A model generated the notes under the pieces. It did no database searches, had not been told where the DNA came from, and saw only the letters and a list, made by a program, of their open reading frames with translations. Positions 1-8,436 of a stretch of DNA of 34,313 nucleotides are shown piece after piece. This DNA is from Chloroflexota bacterium (GTDB lineage Bacteria > Chloroflexota > Limnocylindria > Limnocylindrales > CSP1-4), in assembly GCA_016200665.1 (NCBI GenBank), contig JACQEG010000079.1:1-34313 (forward strand), in the 5' to 3' direction. The stretch's first letter is position 1; each line of letters begins with the position of its first letter. Made by a program: the position numbers and the translations under genes.

Positions 1-363
1 GCGAGCTATCCCGGCTGGACGCTCAGCTGCATGGGCGTCCCTGGCAACTGCCCCGACCATGACGGCCTGATCGCCGGCGCTGCCACCGGGATCGAGCCGG
101 GGGTGTACGGCACGGATCCATCCGCGGTTCCGGGCCACGACCACCTGATCGGGCTCGCGAACACGGGGGGCGACTGGAATGTCGCGTGGCACGTGTACGT
201 GATCCTGTTCACGAACAGTGCCGCCGCGAACACCCACATCACGACCTTGACCCAGCTCCAGGGCGCGCTCGGCGCGGGCGACGCGATCTCCGTTGACAGC
301 GGCATCGTCTTCAACTGCAGCGCCGTTCCCGCGTCGCTGTACTGGAGCGGAACGCCGATCTGA
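1..363 (+). CDS. Hypothetical protein, 5' partial (C-terminal 120 aa)
   Basis: Frame 1 is open from base 1 to TGA at 361-363 (ASYPGWTLSCMGVPGNC...SLYWSGTPI); no family recognised. Confidence 0.6.
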   Translation, partial: ASYPGWTLSCMGVPGNCPDHDGLIAGAATGIEPGVYGTDPSAVPGHDHLIGLANTGGDWNVAWHVYVILFTNSAAANTHITTLTQLQGALGAGDAISVDSGIVFNCSAVPASLYWSGTPI

Positions 364-373
364 CGCAGCGATG

Positions 374-405
374 GCACGCCGCGGGGTCACTCCCCCGCGG
401 CGTGC
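374..405 (+). terminator. Strong hairpin, likely terminator of the first CDS
   Basis: gcacgccgcgggg-tcactc-ccccgcggcgtgc: 13-bp perfect stem 11 bp after the stop codon; no T-tract. Confidence 0.55.
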
Positions 406-434
406 GCCGGTCTCGGGTCGCCATGGAGGCACCG

Positions 435-1244
435 ATGCTGAGCGACTACATGGTCCATCCGAGCCTGGCAACCGCGGAGATCCCTCAGGCGCGGGACTGG
501 TATGCCCAACGGCTGGGGCTCGAGCCGCTGCTCAGCTTTCCCAGCCTCCTCGTGTACCAGGTCGGGCCGACGATCTTCACCGTCTTCGAGACACCGGCCG
601 CAGGCACGGCCCGGAACTCCGTCGCGATCTGGCGCGTCGCCGACCTCCGCGCCGAGGTCACTCGCCTTCGGGCCCGCGGCGTGGTGTTCGAGGACCTCGA
701 CCTCGGCGGTGGCGAGCGGACGATCGACGGGATCGTGACCTCGACCGACCTGCTGGGCGGCACGGTCCGGAATGCCTGGTTCCGTGACGGCGACGGCAAC
801 TGGATCGGGATGGTCGAACAGCCCGATCATCCGGGCGAACCACCTGCCGGCATGGGCGTCGGGGCGTCGCTGGCCGCCTCCGATCTTGCCCGCGCGCGAG
901 CCTGGTATGCCGACAAGCTCGGCCTCCAACCCCTGCACGTCATCGAGGGCGAGGAGATGGTCTACCGACAGGGCGCGACGCACCTGACGATCTATGTGAC
1001 GCCGGCGGCAGGCAGCGCGAAGAACACCGTCGCCGTCTGGCGCGTCGACGACCTCCGCGCCGAGGTGGCAGCCCTCCGGTCTCGCAGCGTCGTCTTTGGC
1101 GACTACGAGATCGGCGACCTCAGGACCGTCGATGGGGTCTACACCGATCGGGATGACGGGTCCCTGGCCGCGTGGTTCACAGACTCCGAGGGCAACACGC
1201 TCGGCCTGGTCGAGGATCACGGCGAGCCGATCCGGCCGCGCTGA
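435..1244 (+). CDS. VOC (glyoxalase/bleomycin-resistance) family protein with two tandem VOC domains
   Basis: ATG at 435. Two homologous halves, e.g. ARDWYAQRLGLEPL...NSVAIWRVADLRAEV and ARAWYADKLGLQPL...NTVAVWRVDDLRAEV. Confidence 0.8.
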   Translation: MLSDYMVHPSLATAEIPQARDWYAQRLGLEPLLSFPSLLVYQVGPTIFTVFETPAAGTARNSVAIWRVADLRAEVTRLRARGVVFEDLDLGGGERTIDGIVTSTDLLGGTVRNAWFRDGDGNWIGMVEQPDHPGEPPAGMGVGASLAASDLARARAWYADKLGLQPLHVIEGEEMVYRQGATHLTIYVTPAAGSAKNTVAVWRVDDLRAEVAALRSRSVVFGDYEIGDLRTVDGVYTDRDDGSLAAWFTDSEGNTLGLVEDHGEPIRPR

Positions 1245-1830
1245 GCACGGCCGCGGCCGGCAGTGCCGCCCGACCGGCCGAATGCGAGCGAAAGCGGAGG
1301 TTGGCTCCGCCTCCGCGTGAGGTCACGTTGGTGGGCGATACTGGGCCGAGGATGGTGCCCTCGGTGCGCGCCTTGCCGATCAGGTCCTCGAAGTCGGCGC
1401 TCGGGATCATCGGCGAGAACTGGGCCCACCACCAGCGCCCGTCGGCCGACCCATTGCGGGCCACGACCCAATAGCCGAAGCGGTACACCGGCTCAGCGTC
1501 CTGCCCTTCTCGATGGCCGGGGATCGAGTCCCCCTCGCGGGACACGAAACGGAGCCGATCGACCTGGAACACCTTCGTCGCGATGTCGTGCTGGACCATG
1601 AAGGTCCAAGCCTCCCGACGCCACAGATGGAAGCCCCGACGAGTGATGTCCTTCATCCGAAGAACTCTACCCCGCGCGAGGTCGCAGGCGTATTGGGCCG
1701 ACTTGCGGGCGATGAACGCATCCGCATTGAGCGAGCCAACCGCTTCGCGACCGCCGATCTGACGATCCTCGGGCACCATCACCGGAGGGCCGCGCCGCCC
1801 CATGCGATCCCCCGATCCAGGAGCAGTCAC
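1177..1830 (-). CDS. Hypothetical protein whose C-terminus reads through repeat A (likely start at the internal MKDITRRGF)
   Basis: ORF MKDITRRGFHLWRREAWTFMVQHDIATKVFQ...WWWAQFSPMIPSADFEDLIGKARTEGTILG followed by PVSPTNVTSRGGG encoded by the repeat. Confidence 0.5.
   Translation of the reverse strand: MTAPGSGDRMGRRGPPVMVPEDRQIGGREAVGSLNADAFIARKSAQYACDLARGRVLRMKDITRRGFHLWRREAWTFMVQHDIATKVFQVDRLRFVSREGDSIPGHREGQDAEPVYRFGYWVVARNGSADGRWWWAQFSPMIPSADFEDLIGKARTEGTILGPVSPTNVTSRGGGANLRFRSHSAGRAALPAAAVLSAAGSARRDPRPGRACCPRSL
1314..1344 (-). repeat. Copy A of tRNA-Val 3'-end-derived direct repeat (att-like)
   Basis: cgcgtgaggtcacgttggtgggcgatactgg, identical over 31 nt to 10285-10315, which includes the tRNA 3' end and CCA. 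Hairpin gcggagg/cctccgc adjacent at 1294-1316. Confidence 0.8.
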
Positions 1831-4088
1831 GCGCTCTCGGGTGGAGGCACCGCGTCCGGGGCCAGGGAGGGTGGCGGCCCGTCCGAAGCTAGCAGCGCCC
1901 GCGCTGATTCGGGATCGCTAACGAGGCTGATAAGCCAGGCGGGAGGTCCGGCTGGACCCTCGGGAGGTCGCGCTTCCAGTTCAGCGCGAACGTCGGCGAG
2001 TTCGAGCGCGATCTGGGAGGACGGCGTCTCGGGCGCGCTCGCCACAGCGACGAGACGTGCCTGGGCGGGCGCCAGCACCCGGCCGCCTCGGCGTCGCCTC
2101 CAGACAATGACGGTGGCTGCGAATCCGAGGCCGAGGCCGCCAGCCAAGGCCACCCTTATGGAGCCAGCGCTTCGAGCGTCCGTCAGAGCGGCCGTGAGTG
2201 CGTCGACGTCGGACATGGCGGCAGTGGCATCCCCTCGCCGGAGGGCGGCGACGGCCGCCTGATGGGTCGGGGCCGTGGTGGTGCCGATCAGCCCGATCGT
2301 CGCCATGAAATCGGCTTGGTCGAGTGAGCGCTGGGCGGCCACGAGCGCCTCCGCGGCCTGCCGTTCTGCCTTGGCAGTTGTGGCGACGGTCTCGAGGTCG
2401 GCTTGGCTGCGTGCGGCCTGCCAGGTGTCGCCGATGGGGCTCGAAAGTGCGGCGCTATCGGGGACGGCGTCCTCCGCAGCTGAGAGGTCCGCATATGCCG
2501 TCTGGGCGGTGGTGATGGCCTTGCTCGCCGAACCGAACTCCCACTTGGTCAGCGGGCCGGTAATGGCGGCGGGGATCGTCCAGCCTGTCGTCGTGAGGAG
2601 TTCGTGGTAGGCGGCACGCGCGGAAGACCGCGCTGAGAGCGTCGCCCGGTCTGCGGCTACTCCGACCTGCGCTAGCTCGTTCTGGACGAGATCGAGATCG
2701 GCCTCGCCGGCGGGAACCATTCCGAGCTCATCGACCGCGTCAAGCCAGGCTTGCCACGTCGCCGGCTTTGTGTTCGACGCGGTCGACGTCCCGTAAGCGC
2801 TGGTGCCATCGAACAGAGCGGCAAGGACCGCGGTCATCCGGGCAGTACCGATGCGATCGGCCACACTTGCGATGACCCAGCAGGCCGCGTTGTACTGATA
2901 GTCGACGAGCGCCCGCTCCGCCGCGGTCGACTTGGCGCCGAGATATGACCACGCCTCGAGATTGGCGTTCCCACTCCCTGGATATGCGGGGGCCCGGTCG
3001 CACGATGCCGCGCCGTTTTGGCTCCCCACCCACTGGGCATAGCCCTCCGCTAGCCAGGTCGACTTGAAGGCTTTGTCGTTGAACCAGGCGTGGGACAGCT
3101 CGTGAGCGGTCAGGCCCGGTTGGGTGAAGTCCTCGTTGATGACGGCGATATTGGTGTCCGGGTAGTAGAAGCCGCCGTAGTCTCCTAGTCCGCCGACCTC
3201 AAGGATCGCGAGCGACCCGGTGCCCGGCAGTGGTCTGCCGACGAGGCGTTCGATTCCCGGGAGCGAGCTCCGTACGTCAGCGGCGACGGCCGCGCCCCAG
3301 GCGGGGTCCTCGGGCCAGGCAGCGACGATGACTGATCGGCCGTCCGGCGCCTGGACGGTCTGGCTGGCGAATCCGCTGACGTTGATGCCCTCGAAGCAGG
3401 ACCAAGCGCTGACCGGCGCCACGAGCGATCCCGACGAGTAGACCGTTCGGCCGCCCGACTGGGAGGTGCTGAATGCGAGTCCGGCACTGTCGTTGTGGCT
3501 GAAGCTGAACGCCGTCGGCGTAATGATGCGGATCGTGCCTCCGTCAGGACCATTTCCGATGGCGCAGAAGTAGGCATAGGCCTGGCCCGCTCGAATGCCC
3601 CCGGCGGTCCTTGGGGCAGCGCCGGGCAGGTCGTAGGTGACGCGAATCTTGCGGGTGTGGCCGTAGAAGGTCCGCTGGAACGTCAGCGTGTAGTTCGTGT
3701 AGCCGTAGGACGCCGTCGATACGGCCTTCGAGACGGAACCTGAGTCCGCGGTGATCTTGAGATTCCGGGCGGAGTCCTCTACCCACACGCTGCCCTTGGT
3801 GATGTAGTAGTTCGTGGTATGCGGACAGGTCGTCGAGTAGGGCTCAAGGCCCCAGTAGGGATCCCACGTGTACTGGATGCACGGCTCGTACGTCGTCGTG
3901 CTCGGGATGGTGTTCTTGACGGCGAGGTCGACCGTCACGTGGACCAGGTGCTGCGCCGGCCTGAAGTCATACGTCTGCGTCGCCGTGCTGGTCACGCCTT
4001 CCGATGCAGCGGCGGGCGGTGCGGACCCGAGCCCGACGGTCAAGAGAAGGGCCAGTCCAGCGGCAACAGAGAGGAGCGGGTGGCGCAT
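1827..4088 (-). CDS. Secreted/membrane-anchored gluzincin-like metallopeptidase (M1-like)
   Basis: N-terminal signal peptide, HELSHAWFNDKAFKSTWLAEGYAQW zinc motif, C-terminal TM helix plus RRRR. Confidence 0.7.
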   Translation of the reverse strand: MRHPLLSVAAGLALLLTVGLGSAPPAAASEGVTSTATQTYDFRPAQHLVHVTVDLAVKNTIPSTTTYEPCIQYTWDPYWGLEPYSTTCPHTTNYYITKGSVWVEDSARNLKITADSGSVSKAVSTASYGYTNYTLTFQRTFYGHTRKIRVTYDLPGAAPRTAGGIRAGQAYAYFCAIGNGPDGGTIRIITPTAFSFSHNDSAGLAFSTSQSGGRTVYSSGSLVAPVSAWSCFEGINVSGFASQTVQAPDGRSVIVAAWPEDPAWGAAVAADVRSSLPGIERLVGRPLPGTGSLAILEVGGLGDYGGFYYPDTNIAVINEDFTQPGLTAHELSHAWFNDKAFKSTWLAEGYAQWVGSQNGAASCDRAPAYPGSGNANLEAWSYLGAKSTAAERALVDYQYNAACWVIASVADRIGTARMTAVLAALFDGTSAYGTSTASNTKPATWQAWLDAVDELGMVPAGEADLDLVQNELAQVGVAADRATLSARSSARAAYHELLTTTGWTIPAAITGPLTKWEFGSASKAITTAQTAYADLSAAEDAVPDSAALSSPIGDTWQAARSQADLETVATTAKAERQAAEALVAAQRSLDQADFMATIGLIGTTTAPTHQAAVAALRRGDATAAMSDVDALTAALTDARSAGSIRVALAGGLGLGFAATVIVWRRRRGGRVLAPAQARLVAVASAPETPSSQIALELADVRAELEARPPEGPAGPPAWLISLVSDPESARALLASDGPPPSLAPDAVPPPESA

Positions 4089-4262
4089 CGTTTCTCCAGG
4101 CCGGGACGCCCTCCCTACGATCGGACGGGCCTCGGCGCGCCGTAATAGCCCAAAGGTCCGGTGCGTTCGCGCAGCTGCGATGGCGGGCGAAAGGCCGCCC
4201 GAGGCATGCCTCCACGACTTGATGGGCCGGATAGGACGAGAGCGGAGCCGAAGCTCCGCTCT

Positions 4263-4293
4263 CGCGTGGGGTCACTTTGGTGGGCGATACTGG
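4263..4293 (-). repeat. Copy B of tRNA-Val 3'-end-derived direct repeat, with adjacent perfect hairpin at 4237-4264
   Basis: cgcgtggggtcactttggtgggcgatactgg, 29/31 identical to 10285-10315. Adjacent cgagagcggagc-cgaa-gctccgctctcg has a 12-bp perfect stem. Confidence 0.8.
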
Positions 4294-4296
4294 AGA

Positions 4297-4842
4297 TTAG
4301 TCTCTAGAACCGACCTCTCTGTCCCGGCTAGTGGCACCTCCCGTGCGAGTCGGGACGCCGGCACCTGAGCACGGGCGTAGGGAGTCGAACCGTGGCTCCA
4401 GGATGACGACCTGGGTCTGCCGCGATCTCAAGGCGGCAAGGGCATCGAGTTGTTTGTTGTGGACGGCCCACCTGGCCCACAGGCGGGGCCGCTCGTCCTC
4501 GTTCGCGGCGCGTCCGCGGACGGGGCGCGACCCATTCACGAGGTCGATCCTGGCGTCCGGGTGCGCCAGGAGGTTGAGCCACCAGGCGGGCTCGGGATCG
4601 GCCCAGCCGTTCATGGCCTTGGTGACGAGGTTGGGCCCGTCCTCGATGTAGCCGAGGATGGCGATGCGCTCCTGGCCCGTGTGGCGCCCGACCGTCCGCA
4701 GGCACAGCATGCCCCAGCGTTCGGCCGTCGGGCGTCGCAGGCCGCGTCGGCCGCCCGTGATCGAGTAGATGGCACGGTGGCCCACCCACGCGGCGCGGAC
4801 GAACCAGCGGGGCGGGAGGGGCGCGGGTCGCTGCGACTCCAT
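4297..4842 (-). CDS. Deazaflavin (F420)-dependent nitroreductase (DDN) family protein
   Basis: ATG at 4842. ERWGMLCLRTVGRHTGQERIAILGYIEDGPNLVTKAMNGWADPEPAWWLNLLAHPDARIDL is DDN-like. Confidence 0.75.
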   Translation of the reverse strand: MESQRPAPLPPRWFVRAAWVGHRAIYSITGGRRGLRRPTAERWGMLCLRTVGRHTGQERIAILGYIEDGPNLVTKAMNGWADPEPAWWLNLLAHPDARIDLVNGSRPVRGRAANEDERPRLWARWAVHNKQLDALAALRSRQTQVVILEPRFDSLRPCSGAGVPTRTGGATSRDREVGSRD

Positions 4843-4844
4843 CG

Positions 4845-5600
4845 TCACAGCGTCTGCGCCCCTGCCAGCGAGGTCGTACTGGCCGGCGCCGTCGCGATGG
4901 CCGGTGCTGAGGCGGCCGCCGATGGATTGAACCCCTTGGTGATCAGCCAGACGGCCATGACCATCTCCTGCGCCAGGATGGGAAGAGCCAGGACGATTTG
5001 GGGGGGCGAGAAGGACTCGACGAGGCCGAACATGGCAAGGAGCATCGACAGCATGACCGAGATGATGGCCACAAGACCCCAGGCCGACAGCCATCGGGGG
5101 ACGAGTCGCGATCGGTAGAACACCGAGTAGTACATGAGCGCCCCGAGACCGAAGATCAGCACGGACACTTGGCCCAGCGCATCACGGGCGGCCATCACGA
5201 GCGCGGCTGGGGCCTCGTAGATCGATGAGGCCGGAGTTCCAGCGTTTGCGGATTCGCGGCTCACGGTCACCAGCACCAGCAGGCAGACAACCATGCCGAG
5301 ATAGAACGCGCCCTCGATGAGCCTGAAGCCAACGGACCCGAGGGCCAGGGCCTCGCTTTGCTGCCTCAGGACCGGGTACAGCGCAATGGCGATCCCGGCC
5401 GCCGTGGCAGCCCCGATCAGCAGGAAGAGCGCTCCCAGCAGGACCTGGCCTTCGTTGGCCGAGATCCTGGTGAGGTAATCGGGGGCGCCCAGAATGGGTT
5501 GCACGAGCACCACGCGCGAGATCAGGTCTGCAACCGTCGCAATGATCCACAGCACTCCGGCGGCGACGGCGAACCTTCGGTTCGAATTCATCTTCCTCAC
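4845..5600 (-). CDS. DUF4386 domain membrane protein
   Basis: Multi-TM MNSNRRFAVAAGVLWIIATVADLISRVVLVQPIL... pattern. Start GTG 5600 or ATG 5591; RBS-like AGGAGTGAGG. Confidence 0.7.
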   Translation of the reverse strand: MRKMNSNRRFAVAAGVLWIIATVADLISRVVLVQPILGAPDYLTRISANEGQVLLGALFLLIGAATAAGIAIALYPVLRQQSEALALGSVGFRLIEGAFYLGMVVCLLVLVTVSRESANAGTPASSIYEAPAALVMAARDALGQVSVLIFGLGALMYYSVFYRSRLVPRWLSAWGLVAIISVMLSMLLAMFGLVESFSPPQIVLALPILAQEMVMAVWLITKGFNPSAAASAPAIATAPASTTSLAGAQTL

Positions 5601-5639
5601 TCCTGTTCTTGGGGCAGGCCCACCTGGCCCGGTCCCGCG

Positions 5640-5706
5640 TCATGCCCGCCACGCTAGGGCCCAAGGGGGAGCACCAACATCGATGGGATTCGTGATCCGG
5701 TAACGA
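5640..5706 (-). promoter_or_regulatory. Promoter/operator of the DUF4386-DDN operon, duplicate of 8100-8168
   Basis: CTCGTTACCGGATCACGAATCCCATCGATGTTGG-N16-CTAGCGTGGCGGGCATGAC (minus) aligns ungapped with 8100-8168 (plus). Confidence 0.6.
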
Positions 5707-5753
5707 GTTCACCGGAATTGGCAGCCCATGCCGGTAGTAACTTCGTGTCCACC

Positions 5754-8072
5754 ATGGCCAGGCCCATCCGCCGCCCGGGCAACCTGCCGGCTGAGGCGAC
5801 GAGCTTCATCGGCCGCCGCCGTGAGCTTGCTGAACTCAGGAAGAAGCTCGCCACAGCCCGCCTGGTCAGCCTCATCGGCCCGGGCGGTGTCGGCAAGACC
5901 CGACTCGCGATCCGGATCGGGACCGGTCTCACACGCAGCTTCCGGGACGGCGCATGGCTGGTGGAGCTCGCTGAGGTTCGGGATCCCGCACTGGTCGGCA
6001 ACGCCATGCTGGCGGCCCTGGACCTGCGCGACCAGGCCGCGACCGAACCGAGGGCCCTCCTGCTCTCATACCTGCGGGGCAAGGAGCTGTTGCTCGTGGT
6101 GGACAACTGTGAGCACCTGCTCGGAGCGGCCGCGGTGCTCGTGACCGAGGTCCTCAAGGCTGCGCCGGGGGTGCAGGTGATCGCCACCAGCCGCGAGCCG
6201 CTGTCGGTTCCGGGCGAGCACGTTCTGCCGATCCCACCGCTCGAGCTGCCTCGAGCCCAGGCCGGCGAGTCCCTCGATCAGCTCCGCCAGAACGAGTCGG
6301 TCGAGCTCTTCGTCGAGCGGGCTTCGGCGGCGTCCGGCAGGTTCGAGCTGGCCACCTCCAACCAGGCTGCGGTCGTGGACCTGTGCCGCCGGCTCGACGG
6401 GCTGCCGCTCGCGATCGAGCTCGCGGCAGTCAGGACGCGGGTCCTGTCGGTGGAGCAGATCCTGGATCGTCTGACCGACCGGTTCGGCCTGCTCACGGGG
6501 GGGAGCCGCGCGGCTCTCCCGCGTCATCAGACGCTACGAACGACCATCGAGTGGAGTCACGATCTGCTGGGATCGGACGAGCGGACGCTCCTGCGCCGTC
6601 TGTGCGTGTTCGCGGGCAGGTTCACGCTGGAGGACGTCGAGTCGGTCTGTGCGTCCGACGACGTGCCGGCGGCGCATGTCCTGGACGTGCTGTCATCGCT
6701 GGTCGACAAGTCGCTGGTGATGAAGCAGGACGTACTGGGTCCCACCTGCTATCGGCTGCACGAGACGATGCGCGAATTCGCCGGCCTCAAGCTGCTGGAG
6801 GCGGGCGAGGAGGAGGTCGTCGAGCTGCGCTGCGTCGAGTACTACGTCTCGAGGTGTCGGCGATCTGAAGATGGGGACCGGCATGGGCTGGTCGAGTGGC
6901 TCGAATGGATGGACCTCGAGATCGACAACATCCGATCGGTCCTTCGGCGATGCCTGGTTCAAGGCGACATCTCGCACGGAATGGACCTCGCGGCGTCCCT
7001 CCGCTTGTATTGGGCCACGCGGGCGACGACTGAAGGCGTGCGGTGGCTGGACGAATTCCTCGCGACCGGGGGCGGTGATCCAGAGCCACAGGCTCGGGCC
7101 CAGTATCTGCGTGGGTTCATGGCCGTGTTGCTGGTTGATCCGACCGCTGCCACACCGGCCCTCGATCGAGCGGCGGCGGCCGATCGAGAGGCCGGTCGCC
7201 TCCGTCCGCTGGCAACGTCGCTGTCGATGGCCTCGATCGCGGCCAACATGGCCGGGGATCGAGTTTCTGCCAGGCGCTTGCTCGGTGAGGCCAAGGCCGT
7301 AACAGCGGGCGTTGATGACGTCACGGCTGCGCTCACGTTGCTGCTGGCTCGATCGTTCCATGGCTTCTTCGAGGGCGACCTCGGGGCCGCAAGCTCCGCG
7401 TCCTCGGAGGGCGTGCGTCTCAGCCGAGTGGTGGGGGACCTCTACACGCTCAAGGTCTGGCTGCTGAACCTGGGCACGGTCGCCTTGATCGCTGGTGACT
7501 TGGCCAAAGCGAAGCCCCTGCTCACCGAGGCGTTGCGGATCGCCCACGAGATCGATGACCGGGTGCAGCTGGCCTACTTGCTGGACGCGTTGGGCTGCCA
7601 TGCCGCCGGATCAGGGCAGGCACGGCTGGCCGCGCAGCTTCTCGGCGCCGCGGATACCGTTCGCACGGGGGCCGGTGCAGGCGTCATGCCATTCCTGGCT
7701 CCGCTGATGGGCCAAGCTGAGGCGTCTGCGATCGCGGCACTTGGCGCATCGAGGTTCGAGGCCGAATGCAAGGCTGGAAGCCGCTTGAGCCGGGACGCCG
7801 CGGTGCGGCTCGCACTCGGTGAATCCGGCCATGTTGCCGTCACGGCTTCGGGCGGTGCGGGCGCGGGGTTGCTCGCGAAGCGAGAGGCGGAGGTCGCGCG
7901 GCTGGTCGCCGACGGCCTGAGCAACAAGGAGATCGGAGCACGCCTGTTCATCTCCGAGCACACCGTCGACAGCCACGTCCGCAGCATCCTGAACAAGCTC
8001 GGCTGCAACTCACGTGCCCAGATCGCCGCCTGGATGGCGTCGCCGACCGAGCAGCGGACGCCGAACGAGTAG
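5754..8072 (+). CDS. LuxR-family transcriptional regulator with NB-ARC/AAA-type ATPase domain
   Basis: FIGRRRELAELRKKL, Walker A LIGPGGVGKTRLA, C-terminal LuxR HTH (LLAKREAEVARLVADGLSNKEIGARLFISEHTVDSHVRSILNKLG). Confidence 0.9.
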   Translation: MARPIRRPGNLPAEATSFIGRRRELAELRKKLATARLVSLIGPGGVGKTRLAIRIGTGLTRSFRDGAWLVELAEVRDPALVGNAMLAALDLRDQAATEPRALLLSYLRGKELLLVVDNCEHLLGAAAVLVTEVLKAAPGVQVIATSREPLSVPGEHVLPIPPLELPRAQAGESLDQLRQNESVELFVERASAASGRFELATSNQAAVVDLCRRLDGLPLAIELAAVRTRVLSVEQILDRLTDRFGLLTGGSRAALPRHQTLRTTIEWSHDLLGSDERTLLRRLCVFAGRFTLEDVESVCASDDVPAAHVLDVLSSLVDKSLVMKQDVLGPTCYRLHETMREFAGLKLLEAGEEEVVELRCVEYYVSRCRRSEDGDRHGLVEWLEWMDLEIDNIRSVLRRCLVQGDISHGMDLAASLRLYWATRATTEGVRWLDEFLATGGGDPEPQARAQYLRGFMAVLLVDPTAATPALDRAAAADREAGRLRPLATSLSMASIAANMAGDRVSARRLLGEAKAVTAGVDDVTAALTLLLARSFHGFFEGDLGAASSASSEGVRLSRVVGDLYTLKVWLLNLGTVALIAGDLAKAKPLLTEALRIAHEIDDRVQLAYLLDALGCHAAGSGQARLAAQLLGAADTVRTGAGAGVMPFLAPLMGQAEASAIAALGASRFEAECKAGSRLSRDAAVRLALGESGHVAVTASGGAGAGLLAKREAEVARLVADGLSNKEIGARLFISEHTVDSHVRSILNKLGCNSRAQIAAWMASPTEQRTPNE

Positions 8073-8099
8073 CGGATTCCGACGGCCAGCTGGCCGGGA

Positions 8100-8168
8100 C
8101 TCACTACCGAATCACGAATGCCGTCGATGTTGGCTCCCGGCTGCCCCACCTAGGCTGGCGAGCATGAC
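8100..8168 (+). promoter_or_regulatory. Promoter/operator of the DUF4162-like/DUF4386/MDR operon, duplicate of 5640-5706
   Basis: CTCACTACCGAATCACGAATGCCGTCGATGTTGG-N16-CTAGGCTGGCGAGCATGAC. Confidence 0.6.
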
Positions 8169-8436
8169 CAGGGATCAACCAACACAACGAGTCGAAGTCA
8201 GTTTCGTCGGCGTCCCGCCGGCCCGGCAGATCGAGCGCGCGTCCGGCGTCAGCGAGGTGGAAGTCAACGGCCGGATTGTTCACTGCCTCGTGTGCGGCGC
8301 CTTCCAGCCCTTCCTCGAGGCGCTAAGCGGTCACGAGGTCATCAGCCTCAGTGCCTGTCCCGTCTCCGTTGGTGCCCGTGAGGCCGAACCCGCTCACCTA
8401 CTTGAACCCCAACCACAAGCAGGAGACATCGAGTGA
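8164..8436 (+). CDS. Small protein resembling the C-terminal DUF4162 domain of ABC-transporter ATPases
   Basis: RVEVSFVGVPPARQIERASGVSEVEVNGRIVHCLVCGAFQPFLEALSGHEVISLSACP resembles the DUF4162 pattern; no upstream ABC ATPase domain. Confidence 0.5.
   Translation: MTRDQPTQRVEVSFVGVPPARQIERASGVSEVEVNGRIVHCLVCGAFQPFLEALSGHEVISLSACPVSVGAREAEPAHLLEPQPQAGDIE

Noticed and set aside
4360-4400. TTCGACTCC T-loop-like sequence suggesting a tRNA remnant near repeat B
   Set aside because: The 5-bp T-stem does not pair and no acceptor or anticodon arm is present; it lies within the DDN coding end.
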